Shown here: in pieces, positions 15,244 through 28,200 of the stretch
How the letters are laid out: every line of letters starts with the position of its first letter
Position numbering within the stretch: the first letter of the stretch is position 1
Source of the DNA: Globomyces pollinis-pini
Taxonomy: Eukaryota > Chytridiomycota > Chytridiomycetes > Rhizophydiales > Globomycetaceae
DNA length: 56,410 nt
Reading direction: 5' to 3'
NCBI GenBank assembly: GCA_025399215.1
Contig: MU621191.1
Span: 1-56,410 of the forward strand
Position numbers and translations under genes: made by a program
The notes under the pieces: model-generated
Told to the model about the DNA's origin: nothing
The model's database searches: none
What the model saw: only the letters and a program-made list of their open reading frames with translations

Positions 15244-15839
15244 ATGAACAACAGCACCAAAGCTGGAGCTAAGGGAGAGCCAAATGCGCAGACTGCACAA
15301 AATAATGAACAAGCCTTAAATGAATTCTTCCTACAGAATCCTGCAAGTGACATTCGTTTGGCGCATGCGAACTATCTTGTTGACCCATCTAACAATCTAT
15401 TTGGGAACGTGAATGAGGGTATTCAACCACTAGACACTGCTTTCTTTGTAAGGGTAGAAACTTTTCATCTTGTAGGATCAATCATCAATAACTCATGGCA
15501 GTAGAAGTGAACCATCATTCCTATCTACTAATTTGCCAGTCAATTTCACTCCGAATGACAACGGGAACAACTCCAATCCGTTAAATCGTACTTCAGTTTA
15601 TCAAACCGTACCTGATTTCCCTCCTGTGACGTTCACACCAATTGCCCCTCATATTCATGCATCTCAGACAAGCATGAATAATTCTATGCAGTCGTATTAT
15701 TTTCAAATGACGAAAGAGCGACTGAATAATGAACTCCGAGTAAAGTTAAAGATCAATAATTTCATAGGAATACAGTAACTTGCCTTTACAAAAAAATTCA
15801 AATGATACAAACACAAACGCTCCTCCAAACTCTCATTAA
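15244..15839 (+). CDS. small Asn/Pro-rich protein, function unknown
   Basis: Three exons (15244-15447, 15476-15739, 15768-15839; both introns 28 nt) give 179 aa. The composition is rich in Asn, Gln, Pro and Thr, with a short helical element near residues 25-50 (LNEFFLQNPASDIRLAHANY). The second intron was placed because its GT..TAG boundaries keep the Asn-rich composition (SNDTNTNAPPNSH) to a clean stop; an unspliced reading ends sooner. No family recognised. The ATG is only about 130 bp from the 5' end of the armadillo-like gene, so they may share a promoter. Confidence 0.55.
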
Positions 15840-15882
15840 ATAAAAGTAAACTTTTAAGAGTCATAGAACTTGTTTTCGGTTT

Positions 15883-16988
15883 TTAGATATATTGGGATCC
15901 TTCTTCTTCGAATTGAGACACAACGTAAGGAGGTTCATAAACTTCTGGTTCTTCTTCGGCTGTAAGGGTATATTTGGTAGATTTTTCAACACGGTACCTA
16001 GTCTTCATATCTTTATAAACATTCTGTGATGGATATTCTGTTCGACCATTATAGTGACCAAAAAGCATGCGATTGACAATAGCTTTATCCAATACCTTGG
16101 GATTCTTTTCTTTTAAAGGGGGTAGGACTGGTTTAAAAGGCTTTTGTGACTTAGTTTCTATCCCTTCAATACCGAAATATTTGGGTTTGCGAAAAGCTAG
16201 ATTCCTTGTTTTCTTCAGCATCTCTTGTACTGGTTCCAAAGATAATAATTCTATATCAGCTTCAATATCTTTGAAAAATTCTTCATTGATTTTAATAGTA
16301 GAATGCTTGTGTGTTGGATCTTCGACTATTATGGTGTCTTTATCCAAAGAAATTACCACCAGCTGGGCATTTCCAACTGGCTCCTCTTTCACCAGTTCTA
16401 AACCATCATCTAATTTTGGTGGACTTGTCATAAATCCATTAGTTTCAAACAGCATATTCATTTCTTCCCTAAAAAGTTATAATTATTCTTTCTACCATTT
16501 TTCGGGTGTCATTTCGACTTCTTTTACATGTTTTACTAATAACGGCTTGCTACGGTTAATTGCCATGACATATTGAATTTTGGCGGGGTATTGTTTAATC
16601 AAAGTAGTATCTCCAACTTCGTGATTCCACCTAGTCTTTAAAGTGGGAAATGTCAAAGTCAATGCTCTTTCTAATGGATCTTGGTCCTTTTGTACTTCTA
16701 AGCAATCTAGTATAGCATTCGTAATTTCTGGATATGAACTGTGTGAAATTTACCTTGTGCTCCAGATTCCTTGGCTAATAAAGCAAACTTTAATTGGGAC
16801 TCGATATGCTCTTTCGTACATTCCACTCTGACTAATGTGCTCTTGGGTGCACTAAGGTTCAACAGTTCACATCTACATTCTCCACCATTAACTGCATTAC
16901 AATAATGTTTATGTTGAGTATGAGATGGTGTAACCCTCTTACGCTTTCCTTTGAGCATTTTATTCTTACGAGCAGCATGTCGATCCAT
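15883..16988 (-). CDS. conserved-looking protein of unknown function (350 aa)
   Basis: Exons 16988-16754, 16727-16496 and 16468-15883 (introns 26 and 27 nt) give 350 aa. The N-terminus is basic (ARKNKMLKGKRKRV) and is followed by a Cys/His-containing stretch with three cysteines within about a dozen residues (HYCNAVNGGECRCELL). The middle and C-terminal parts are charged with many Lys-Pro and Glu-Pro pairs (YFGIEGIETKSQKPFKP, EEEPEVYEPPYVV). No transmembrane segment is seen. The splice joins are supported by uninterrupted reading and the standard GT..AG signals. I do not recognise the family, and a zinc-binding role of the N-terminal cysteines would be speculation. Confidence 0.7.
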
Positions 16989-17342
16989 TTTACAACCATC
17001 TATTTATAATGTTAAGCTGAATAATTACATTGTGTAAATATTTCAAATGGACCGGTAGATAAATTTCCTTGAACAATTAAGGACTTTGAGGAAACATCTA
17101 GCAATGGCAAATATATCTTTGCTGGTTTCTCCTCATTCATTCTTAAACTAAATGCTGGGAAATTGGACCAATTAACCGAACATCCACGAAGGCTTAAACT
17201 CAGACTTCATATTCAACAGCGTTATGATATCCTTATAGTGTAAATACAAAATAAATGAATTGGTTTTAAATGGATGGCTTGGCTTTTGAGAATAATAGTT
17301 TTGAAAGGTGATGTCACGTAAAGACTTTACACTGAACGAGTT

Positions 17343-19668
17343 ATGAATAGTAAAATCGAACAACGAAGTAAATCATTGGGAGAAATACCAGTAAAACCAA
17401 AAGGTCAGCCATTGCACTCAGTATCGGAACCAACTCTATCGTCATTCAAACGACATCCACTATTTGAGCAAGCCAATGACTCCAGTCCATATAGTTATCA
17501 TGAATTTCTATTTGCAGCGGAAACTTTGGAAAATATTGTAAATGATGGAACTTTTGTAGGAACTATTAAATCCAAGTTTAAATGGTTTCCAACAGAAGGC
17601 GAGCGATATGTTGGACGCGACATGAGCGATAGGGTATTGATGCTCGTTTATGGAACTATGAAATGTAAATTTTACACATTAACACTTTAAGATCTACCTT
17701 ATATCGATATTATTTTAGTGAAAACACAATTCTTGGTGTTTAACAATCAGGTAAGTCTGCATATAATAACATATCACAATAGTTTCTAGATAGTCTAGGG
17801 TTAGTTAAAGTAATGACTTACGACTTGATGAAGCATCACTTCGAATATAAACATTATCCAGGAGTGGATTACACTATTCCTCCCAATTCCGATGACAAGC
17901 AGTACCAACAATCTTGTATCGACTTGGTGCGCGATTTAGATGAAACGTTAAGGTCATTTGAAATCAAGTTGGGGGCAGCATATGCACGTTTACGAATTGA
18001 ACGAGGTGCCTCGGGTTCATCTGCTGTTGAACAAATGGAAAAGATTCTCCCTGTGGATGTACGAGAAAAAGAAGATATGGCTGGTAAAACATAATAGAAC
18101 TAATGAGAAATTAGTTGATATGCCAAAGACTTTGAGGATTAATCAACTCAAAACTACAAAGAACGAGATTATCAACAACTTAAGACAATCAGGATTCAAA
18201 GTAGCAATTAGAGACGAAAGAGATCCATTTGGCACTCAATCGAGTCAATCAGATAGCTATATACGGTTTGATAGTGATTTTGATGACTTGCTAATTATTC
18301 CTCAAGAGCATTTTGCGACACTTAAAGCCAGTCCATTAGTTAACGATGGTTATTTAATATTTCAAGTACTGTTTTTTACTCTTATCTGTAGGATAAAGCC
18401 AGTATGTATTGTCCTCGACAACTCTCTGCAGCAGAATCTGAGCCTGAACTGCACATTATTGATGCCAGATCAGGATGCGGTAATCAAAAAGCTTCAATTT
18501 AACCATAGGTACAAAAATTCCCCAATTATCTATAATTGCTGGTAAGAAGGGCCATATATTTGCTTTCGAAAACCGATCCAGTAGATTAGAAACTTTGAAA
18601 TTACATTTGAATTCATTCGGATGTAAAAATGTTACTATTGTAGAGGAAGATTTTTCAATGTGTGATACGAATGATCCGCGATTTGAAAAGGTATCAACAA
18701 TTATCGTTGAGCCGGGTAAAGTCATATTAATCATTAAATATTAGTCAATTCAGGAACAACTATTGTCGACAAACTTGGATTTATGTTGCAAGAAGAAGAA
18801 TATCCAGTTGATAGTCTTTCTCAAAAAGACCTATACTCTTTAAAGCGAAGACAAGTAGCAATGTTAAAACATGCATTTAAATTTCCAAATGTAAAGAATA
18901 TTTTGTACATGACAAGATCTACCCATTCTGAAGAAAATGAACAAGTTGTTCAAGAAACACTTGGTATGGATTGATTTCATTGAGTATATAGACCGTTATG
19001 GAGTGGAATGGAAACTAGAGTGTGTTTTACCAGACATACCATCCGATAGAAGAGAAGATGATATAGATGAATGTTTAACAATTAATCCTTCGGACCAAAC
19101 AGGAAATGGAATATTTGTAGCGAACTTCAAACTGAAACCGCCTCCTCCGGAAAAAACAATTAATGAATTACAACATATTGAGGTTCAGCAATCTCAATTA
19201 ACCATTAACGACCTTGATCGAAAAGAAGACTTCAAAAGTGCAACACGTAGAAAAAGGAAATCCATTATACGAAAGAAAGGAGAACCTTTGAAAGTATTCC
19301 TTCCCAAGCAATTAAGGGAATCGGTGACTCGATTGTCAGTGCCCCGTATTTCTGTTCTCCCAGAGGCTAAAGATATTAAATTGCACCAACAAGCCCAATT
19401 CAAACACGAAAGTTCTAACAAGCACTTACCACTGACAAAGTACCCGTCATCGTTAGCTGACGAATTTGATACTTCAAATACTGCAGAGAACGAAGATTCA
19501 ATTCCAAAAGCAGATATAACTGTCTTTGGAGTTAGTCTGGAGAATTTTAACAAACCTAGATCTGTTGCCATTGAAGTTATGAAGGCCAAGCAGGTTCCTC
19601 TAAAGTCAAATAAGTGGATTTACCCGGTAAATACGTTGAGTTTAACCTTAGGTTCCAAATCCAAGTAA
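17343..19668 (+). CDS. NSUN7-like protein (RNA m5C methyltransferase fold, catalytic cysteines missing)
   Basis: Eight exons (17343-17664, 17692-17750, 17783-18083, 18115-18365, 18392-18479, 18509-18715, 18745-18963, 18992-19668) give 707 aa; introns are 27, 32, 31, 26, 29, 29 and 28 nt. The order of blocks fits the NOL1/NOP2/Sun family member NSUN7: LGLVKVMTYDLMKHHFEYKH, AAYARLRIERGAS, the SAM-binding strand IIDARSGCGTK, IFAFENRSSRLETLK and INPSDQTGNGIFVANF. Active RNA m5C methyltransferases use cysteines in a PCSG-type motif and a TCS-type motif. Here these read EPVNSGTT and YMTRSTHSEENE, so neither cysteine is present. It may bind SAM and RNA without methylating. In mammals NSUN7 is linked to sperm motility, which fits other flagellar genes here. 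The basic C-terminal 200 residues are not recognised. Confidence 0.8.
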
Positions 19669-19765
19669 ATGGAAATAAATCTAAAATTTTGCCATATACT
19701 TAAGAATTAACTTATCAAAAATCAATGTTTATTCTAGACTAAGATTCTAATTTAAATATTATATT

Positions 19766-20782
19766 CTAAGGTTTGTAAGATCGAGGAAGTTCAGATGTCA
19801 TTCGATCGGCAGCTTGCATTTCAGCAGTAGCGACTTCACGTTTTGCTCTCTGATACAAATACAGTCCAGTAAATGTGAGCGCAATACCAGATGCTTGTAT
19901 GAACCCTACTGCATCTGCAAAGTAGATAATTGATGCAGTTATAACAAATATTCTCTTGACAAGGGAAGCAATAGAATAAGTGATGGGTGAGCACATGGCC
20001 AATATCGAAAACGCCAAGATCGACTGACAAAAATGTGTCAATCCTTTTAACAGTAATAGAAAGAGTAGATGAACTGATGGAAGCTCATTAGTCAATAGGA
20101 GAGACCATCCTTCTGCATAAAACCAAATAGGAAAGATTATCATCAGAGCAATACTGTTTGCATAAAACATCATGTTGATTTTGTCAATCTTTCTCGTGGT
20201 CATCTGGCTTAAAGCTGCTTCATTGAATATTTTTTTGGAGACTATATTTTGCAACACGAAAATGAAAGTTGAACCAAGTGAACACAGGAAACCAATCAGG
20301 TTAAATTTCAGATTTGAAGCGCAAACTAAAACGACACCACTAGTTAATAATAACAAGGCCATATAAACGTTCATGGAGTGATTTACGTTATAAAGTACTT
20401 TGTATAAAAATGCGGTAAATAGAGGTGACAATGCCTTTTAATCAGTAAATTTGAAAAGACTACCTTTATAGTATGTGAAAATGCCACGCTAATGTAGGTT
20501 AATGCATTGGTGGATAGGATGTGACCAGTGATTTGAAAAGCAGCAATTGGGAAAGTATTTCTGATTATATGCAGGGTAGGTGGTTGTAATTTGGAAAAAA
20601 CTGAAGAATATAAGAAAGAAAACAGTGAGACGAAAGCAAATTGAATCAAGGTCATAGTCACTGGGTATTTGAATTGCGATAATATGACCTTTCCGATACT
20701 GTTTGTGACTGCTGATGATGCGTACCTAAAATGTTATTCGTTTAGCTTACCAGCAGATACAGATGAGGTAAAAGCGAACCAT
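19766..20782 (-). CDS. triose-phosphate transporter (TPT/Sly41-like) nucleotide-sugar/drug transporter superfamily protein
   Basis: Exons 20782-20751, 20725-20464 and 20434-19766 (introns 25 and 29 nt) give 320 aa with about nine or ten hydrophobic helices. Family marks are WYASSAVTNSIGKVIL at the start, PVTMTLIQFAF, FSHTIKALSPLFTAF and a final motif VKRIFVITASIIYF. TPT-family proteins exchange sugar phosphates or related solutes across endomembranes; yeast Sly41 acts at the ER-Golgi boundary. Substrate cannot be read from the sequence. The small first exon is supported because joining it restores the conserved W-Y pair. In Mucoromycota and some microsporidia a TPT gene flanks the HMG sex locus; here it is about 29 kb from the first HMG gene. 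Confidence 0.85.
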
Positions 20783-21103
20783 CTGAGGAGCAGTCGCTGA
20801 TGAATTTGGTGTGAAAAGAGAAAAGCAAAATATTGCTCAAGGTTTATTCTCGAACACGACAATGAATGATGTATTCATGCTATCTACTCAAATTAACCTG
20901 CTTGATTTTGCTTTGTGTTGATTAATGAATAACATCGATGTTTGTGCTCATTGATTATACAAATTGTTATATATTGAATATTGGCATTGCTGATAATTAA
21001 TAGTATTGATTGATTAAATAATTGCTCATAGCTCATTCGTGTCGGATCATCTGCTGATGCACTTGATTTATACCTCGTAGTAATTTTTCCTTCTATTTTG
21101 AGT
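20783..21103. other. shared promoter region between divergent transporter and sorting-nexin genes
   Basis: 320 bp, strongly AT-rich with many TTGATT/AATAAT stretches. No coding signal is seen. Both flanking genes start from its edges, so it is presumed to be a bidirectional promoter; no individual element can be named. Confidence 0.5.
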
Positions 21104-24100
21104 ATGTTACGAACGATACTTGCAACAATAATTCTTTATCCATACTTTCCTTTCATCTGGAAATTGCTATCTTTTACTGGTGCTGTTTTTACATTTTGGT
21201 TTATAGCTGGATTTTTGTTGGTGTATTATCGCAGGAAACCTACATCTTTCAGACCTATTCAATCCCTAAACCTTATTGCTCATCATTCTCTTCATCTCGA
21301 TTATAAATCCAGAGTCTTGAATCTCTCTAATGTTAACCTACCTACCAAATCAGAATCAAATAACAGTGTTTTTGGGTCTGGAATAATTGCAAATGGCTCA
21401 GTGTTAGCACAATTTATTCAAAGCATATTAAAGGATCTGGCCATTCAGGAATTCTCCAAAAATGATCAAACTGCCAAACTTTTGAACTTGTTTTCCATAG
21501 AGGCTATTGATGACACTAAATTAGATGTTGCAGAAAAAAGTTCAACAGATAGCAGCTTAATAGATGAACAGATTGGCATAATCTCCAAGATTTTTATTGA
21601 TGTTATTCAGAGTTTACGTTCTGTCACTGGTATTTATGACAAATTATGGATAAACTTTTTGAATGTCTTCCAACATGTATGATTTTAAGTTTTGATGTTT
21701 AGCATGTTGAAATCTACAAAAAATTTCGCAAGGAACAGGAATTACTTCAAAAACCTTCACAAAATACCCCAATTCCAAAACGCCATTTGGATGATTTTAA
21801 TGAGTTTTCCGTTGAAAGCGAAGATTTTAGTTTGAAATGGAGCAATCTGGTTGACAAAGTTCATGCAAATCTTGCAATTCATTTACGTGTAACTGGTGAA
21901 CTTCATTCTGCAGTTGGAAAAACCAATGAAACAGAAATAGAATACCTAAGAGAGTCCTCAAAAAAACTGCTCGACTGTTTAAGATTGAAAGGTTATGTAT
22001 CACAAAGTATCCCTGACAATGTTCTGCAAATTGCATTTCGCGAGTGGGTAGTTTGTAGGGCTCTAGGGCCCTTAGCTAACAGAATGGCCAATCCCGATGT
22101 TTGCAATGCATATTTACTCGAGAAGGTAAGTAATCTTAACCTCAAGTTGGTAGTTAAATAGGCGTCTAATTGTACAAAAAGCAATCAAAACTTTTTATTC
22201 CCAACTGGAAACGTGTTTTACTCATTTCCCACCACTATTTCTATCAGAGAGTTTCGGAAGTGATGAAGGCTCATTGGCCCCAAAACACTCAACCATTCAA
22301 AAAATAGCAACACAAAGCCGATCAATGGTAATGTTCAATCTTAACTCTTAGGTGGACCTGAATTGTATTAAACATGAAGTGTATGTAGAGCTGAAAAGAA
22401 AACGAGATGAAGCAGGTTGGCATTGTGAATTCCATTTAATCATTTATAGCGGACTTGAAAGTCGAAAATTTTGAAGAGGCAGAAAAGATTCGATCGTACA
22501 TTAGAATTTTGGATGGTTATTACAGAAAAGTGGACAAAAGACTCAATTCTCTATTGCTCGGCAATGTACCTGCAGGTCGACAATCAGAAACAACCAAACC
22601 AAATATGTCAAAGCCAGATCTTTCCTTAAATACCCTTTTAGCAAAATATTTAAAAGCATCTGAAGATTTTGGTCTTATGCACTCAAATTCTCTATTCCAT
22701 TTTATGGATTTTCTAGAAAAAAGGAAGGATTCAGCTATGTCCATCTGTATGTTACGGTTTTGGGCCGCATGTGAACGCTATAGGAGGCTTATTTGGCGGA
22801 TTGGAAACGGAATGGTTGCTGATTCTTCTAAAGGAGTTTGGAGTACTGATGAAACTGAGCAATATGAACATCTCACAGTGGATGCACATGTAAGGCTGAG
22901 AAAAGAGGTTGCAAAAATTTATGGACAATTCTTGGATAGAAGTATTGCACCCGAAACATTGATAGAAATTGATGGAAGCATAAGACAATCTTACGAACGT
23001 TACATTGCTGCTGAGCTAGATGAATCGCTCTTACGGGCATTCCCCGACGACTATCTTTGTGTTTTACGATCCCAGAGACAAATTTTACAAAAGTTAGAAT
23101 TGATCTTCTATGATTTTCAAAACAGCGAATCTTTCTTTTTATTGCGCAGCGAAAACCAAATGTCAAAATTGAATCAACGGGAGTACGTCAAGGGTGGTCC
23201 AAATCATTTGATCCTTGCCAAAAGCGAATATGATAGAAGTGTTTTACTGAAAGTATTGCTGAAAGAGTTAAATCTATCATGTATGTTTTTATCTTACTCA
23301 AGTATATAGGTCAACGATTGACTGGGCAAAGTAAAGCCCCAGAACCAAAATCAAAAGTATGCTTTATAGACCGCATTAATAAAAGGGAATGGCGATGCAA
23401 CCTATGCAAGATCCATCACCTTTGTTTACTTTGGATGATATGGTGATTCTTGATCCATCTTTGCCAATAAATGCTGAGGAGCATTTCAATACAAATAAAG
23501 ATGATGAAGATGAAGAAAGTGAGATACATCTACCAGGTGAATTTTTGAACAACACTTCAAAACTTGCACAAATCGAACAAAATATTGACAGAGTAATGGC
23601 GCAAATTGAATGTATTGATTTAATTCAAGCAAAGATTATCTCTGATAGTACAGAAGTAACTGATAAGTTTATTGATTGTATAGCATGATCCTATTTCTGT
23701 GATGCAATCTTATATCATTGAAAGAGTAAAAGAATTATTCAGCTCAGAAATTGGTGATCTGACACGACAAAAAGTAAAATATGAAAGTCAAGAGCAACGA
23801 GAAATCTTAATGCAAAGTCAATGTGTTGTAACAATTGAAGAAGCTGAAACTGTTGAAAACGAAAGCTTAACAGGAAACAAAAAGACTACTTACTATTTGA
23901 TCCATGTTGTACAGGGTATTCTAATAAATCTCATACATTAGGAAATGGACAGGCTGGTTGGACTGTCAAACGAAGATATAGTGATTTTGATGCACTACAT
24001 CATAAATTAAAAGACTCCTTTTCAATTGTGAACGAATTTGATTTACCTGGTTTGGTTAAATATCTTTCCTTATGATGTAGGTAAAACTACTGGTATGTGG

Positions 24101-25148
24101 CCCAAAGCAAAGAATGAGATGCGCGCTAGTCGAATGAAGGATTTGGAAAAATACCTTCAAAGATTAATTGATAATCATGAAATAAGCAAATCAGATCATC
24201 TACGCAATTTTTTGGCTTCAACATATAAATCAAATAGACCAAAGAGCAAGATTTTCAGGTCACCATTTGAATTTGACTCTGATTCGAGTTCATCAATTAA
24301 AAGAACCCAGCAAAAATTGGCAAAAACTTTTATATCTATCAAAGATCAAGCACTTACTTCAAAAATGAAATCTTTTATTGATGGATCGAAACGGGCTCTG
24401 CGTAATCAGGCCGCCAACCACCATTCTTCAACAGAGCAACTTTCAGATGTTAAAGCGAAATCCAAATCCTTGAACACATTGGCAATTAATGCAGAGGATG
24501 ATAATGAGAGTATACCTAGTGAAGATGAATCTTTCTATGATGATTATCGAATATTTGAACCAGTGGAGGATGTCATAAACGATCAAGATCACGGATTAGT
24601 TCGCACAACTGGACCTCTATCTCAAGCATGTATTCAGTGCGTGCTTGAATTGTTTCAATTCAAAGAGTCCCAGCCATGGTTAAGGCAAAATGCAGGTAAA
24701 ACTTTAGGTATATTTGATTGATAGCTTCCATGCTTTTATATCAGTATTTACATTCCAAAATGCCATTAGAAGCGTAAAAAGTTTGATCTTTTTGATCTTT
24801 AGGGCACTTTCCCAAGTTGCTCGTTCTTTCTTAACAGACGAAAACTTATTTCGATTTTTAAAAAGATATAAGGAATTCATTATCAATCCATCTCTCATAA
24901 ATGAAATTAAACCAAATACTTCGAAGACCCAAATTAGAATCGAGTTAAAGCAGAAGGTACTGCCAGTTTTCAACCGTAAGTTTTTAATTATTTCATTACC
25001 AGATGTGTTTGTTCGCTTCCTTGGTGCTGAATCCTGTTTTGAAGGTGCCACATTATTAATCGAAATGTTGCAATCTGAGACATTCAACAAACACTTACTA
25101 TTTACTTTAATCGATACATCACTAAACATCATAATACAGGCTTTGTAG
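21104..25148 (+). CDS. PXA-RGS-PX-nexin_C sorting nexin (SNX13/Mdm1-like)
   Basis: Thirteen exons give 1234 aa; introns are 26, 28, 24, 34, 29, 29, 28, 26, 31, 29, 29 and 27 nt. In order: an N-terminal hydrophobic hairpin (residues about 1-45), a PXA domain (about 130-330), an RGS-like domain (LHSNS-type start MHSNSLFHFMDFLEKRK to QILQKLELIF), an acidic linker, a PX domain (GWTVKRRYSDFDALHHKL, then LPGKTTGMWPKAKNEM) and a C-terminal nexin_C domain. Family members sit in the ER and bridge to endosomes, lysosomes/vacuoles or lipid droplets, binding phosphoinositide through PX. The intron 24976-25002 (27 nt) has no stop and keeps frame; its removal gives NHVFVRFLGAES. The acceptor of 22126-22153 was chosen over a later TAG because only it keeps the frame. 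The in-frame TTG before ATG 21104 was not used. Confidence 0.9.
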
Positions 25149-25201
25149 TTAATAAATTTGATACATAAAGGGTAATGTGTCTTTATAAAATATGCAACAA
25201 T

Positions 25202-28200
25202 TTAAAGGGTTCTCCAACCACCACCATCCAACCCCATTTCTAATTTCCTGCCAATGAAACTTGGGATACTATGTGACAACCAACATCGCCTAACTTCATC
25301 ATATCGCCTCTGATTCAAAAACAGTGGTCTCCCACGTCTGATGTTAGAATAAAGCCAAATACCTTAACCCAAGATCCACTTCACCATGACTGTCTAGATA
25401 AGGGGGGTTGATAAAACATCCTTGACCTTTGTGGAGGAACAGAATAGAGCATTTTTTCAAACTCAAAAATATTCCAGTTTTGCTTCCGCAACTAAAGTGA
25501 ATAGGGATGGGTATTACATGTCTGAATGAAGGTTGCATTCACCTCGATTATCTTCACTACAACAAAATGATTGAGAGCATACAAACATTCCACAAAGCAA
25601 ACAAATGGCAGGATCCTCAGGAACTACAACTTAAACAAGCAATATTTTACCAGTTTTGCAATTATCACATGTTCTTTTTAGAGCCTCTTCGAATAATGTC
25701 TCGAGTCGGATTGGCAGCTTGATTAATTCAAATTGAGTCGGCTGGTCAATTCTTAATAAAGGTAAAGTGGTAACCAAAGCGTTTGGTGCTTGTAATTTTT
25801 CACATAAATTCAACCAATACTGTGGATTTTGTTTGAACAGATGTTCGCACCATGTTGCTGTTAAATCTTTGAAGAAATCGACTTGAACAGCTTCGTAAAT
25901 CTTGTCGATCGGTGGTAGATACAGGTACTGGCGTAAACGATCCAACTCTGTTATTGATTCCACTCCTGATTCTTCATTTTCACTTGGTGGGACAACACCA
26001 AATTTAGCATACAGTAGCAATACACATTTGCGAAAATAAATTAGTAGATTTGATTCGATTAGCCCAGCAACTAATCTTTCTGAGATTAAGTGAAAAAGCA
26101 AATCCCACACTGATCCAATATTCATCTTTAAGGCGATATGGTGAATTAATTGAAGAAGGGATGAATTTAGTGTGCTACCTTTTCCAGTGGGGAATTGTTT
26201 CTTTGATGCGTTATTGCTTTCATATCGTTTCATCCAAAATTTACCCTCCAAGAATAAAGATTCCAATACGGTTGCAATTGTGCGAACTATTTCAAATACT
26301 GTAAACAATCTAATCCAATAAAAAATATGGTCAGGTTCATGCAAAGAAAACAGAGGAATAATAGTCATAGACACATGAAGTAGGTGAGTAAATCCATCTC
26401 GCAATAGCAATGGAGATTCAACCTTGGGTAGGTTGGCTCTACTACTATCATTTAAGAGCACCGAAAAAAATTCTGCTATAAAGTTATCAATTAAAAGTAA
26501 ATTGAAGTTTTTCTTCGTGACCATGGAAGATAGACAGCTCTCTGATAGAACCCTAAGTAATTCTAGTTGTGTTGGGTTAACCTGATCTATAACTTTGGTA
26601 AACCGATAATTGTTGGAATTTAAAGGAGCGCCACGGGCCATGATTTCAATCGAACATATAGTAGTGTTCAACAAATCCCAGACTTGCAACAATGGCTTGA
26701 TACCACTTTCGGGTTGTGATCTGTATATGTTTGGCATATTAAACATACGGATGTTCGCAAATAGATAATTTTCATATGAATCAATGACGTTTCGAATATG
26801 AGGAGTTGAATTATTACCAGATAAATCGGTTAACTCGTTGTATAGAGATGACATTGAAGAAGTAACTAAACTTTTCATCTTTAATGATTTCTCGTCTTCT
26901 TTGGGAAATGCACCCGCCATTCGAGGCAATGAAAAGCTATTTGGGTCGGAGCTGCCACCTGAACGTGGCAATGAATAACGCTCTTCTTCTATAATAGATT
27001 CGTCATTTGTAGAGCCAATAACAATGGAAGGCCTACGTACAGGTTTTGTTTGAGGAACACAAAGTCCAGCAATGTCAGTAACAATATAATCTCGAAGACC
27101 ATCCATTAGTTCTGCATCTGTCTTTTCTTTAGTAAATTCACCATTGTTTATAGACTCCTCTTTCTTATTCCAAATAATTGGCAATATTAGATTTCCCAAT
27201 GATTTGCACAAGGGACAGATAAATTCTTTGAAAGCCAAATTTTCTGGATGATTGCGGAGTGGCTGAAGATTATGCCTAGGTTGAATTGATGCTCTATATC
27301 CTTCAAAACAGTTTAGATGCATTAAGTGGCCACAAGTAGTAGTGGTTAATCCAGGGGTAGTTACAGCAGTCCCATTCTTCTCCTTGGCAGAATGATGTGC
27401 GAAAAATTCAGGGTCGTCTCTAAGCAAAGGTATAGATGAGGATGTAACAGGGGTAAAGGATTCTCGCTCTATCTCATTGTCATAGGTTAAGGGAGAATTT
27501 ATCACTCTGATTAAATTTGATTCGTCCCGGAAGTCCACTTGTCGGCGAATTGCAGTCGGTTGAATCAGTACCAATAACCCATATGGCTGTTCACCAGAGC
27601 AAGCATCTTCCTGACAAACGATGCACTGTCCAGTAGGGAATCGATATCCTTTTTCGTCTACTTCCATTTCAACATCATTAATTGGTTCATCCTTGGTCTC
27701 CAACTCGTCATCAATGTCATCCATTTCATCTTCATAGTTTGCTATAAATGAGCTTTGCGCCTGAGCAAATTGGGCCATAATTGCAGCCTGGCGAGCCTTT
27801 GATGCAGCTTTCTTTTTTTGGGCTTCAGTTAATCCTGATTGGTCATTCCCAACAACGGGAGCTCCACTGTAAAATAGCTTCCAATTAGATTTGTCTCGCC
27901 AACCAGAAATGATTGATTGAACGTCACTATTTAAAGACTCCACTGTCTTTACAATATACTTTAATCTAGCTGCTTGATCTTTTATATCATCTTCATTGGC
28001 ACGATCAATCAAACATAAGATCAGTTCAAGCAAGCAGACGTCGTGATACGATTCCGCTATCAAGACATTTATCTTTTGAGCTTTTAAATTAGTTAAAAAT
28101 GATTCGTAAGCAATTGGATTAGACTTCACATATTCCACCCCAATCAAGAGTAAATAAATAATTTCCGATAAAATTGTGTAACTGGATACTGAAGGCTTTG

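Noticed and set aside
17665..17718. A single 54-nt intron in the NSUN7-like gene
   Set aside because: A 27-nt intron ending TTTAAG at 17691 leaves the following bases coding as YLPYIDIILVKTQFLV, which fits the protein better.
17343..19668. Pseudogene with many frameshifts
   Set aside because: Every break coincides with a GT..AG micro-intron, and the spliced sum is an exact multiple of three, so the gene is intact.
22126..22164. Use of the later TAG at 22161-22163 as acceptor in the sorting nexin gene
   Set aside because: It puts the next exon in a frame that stops; the acceptor at 22153 gives an open, family-consistent reading.
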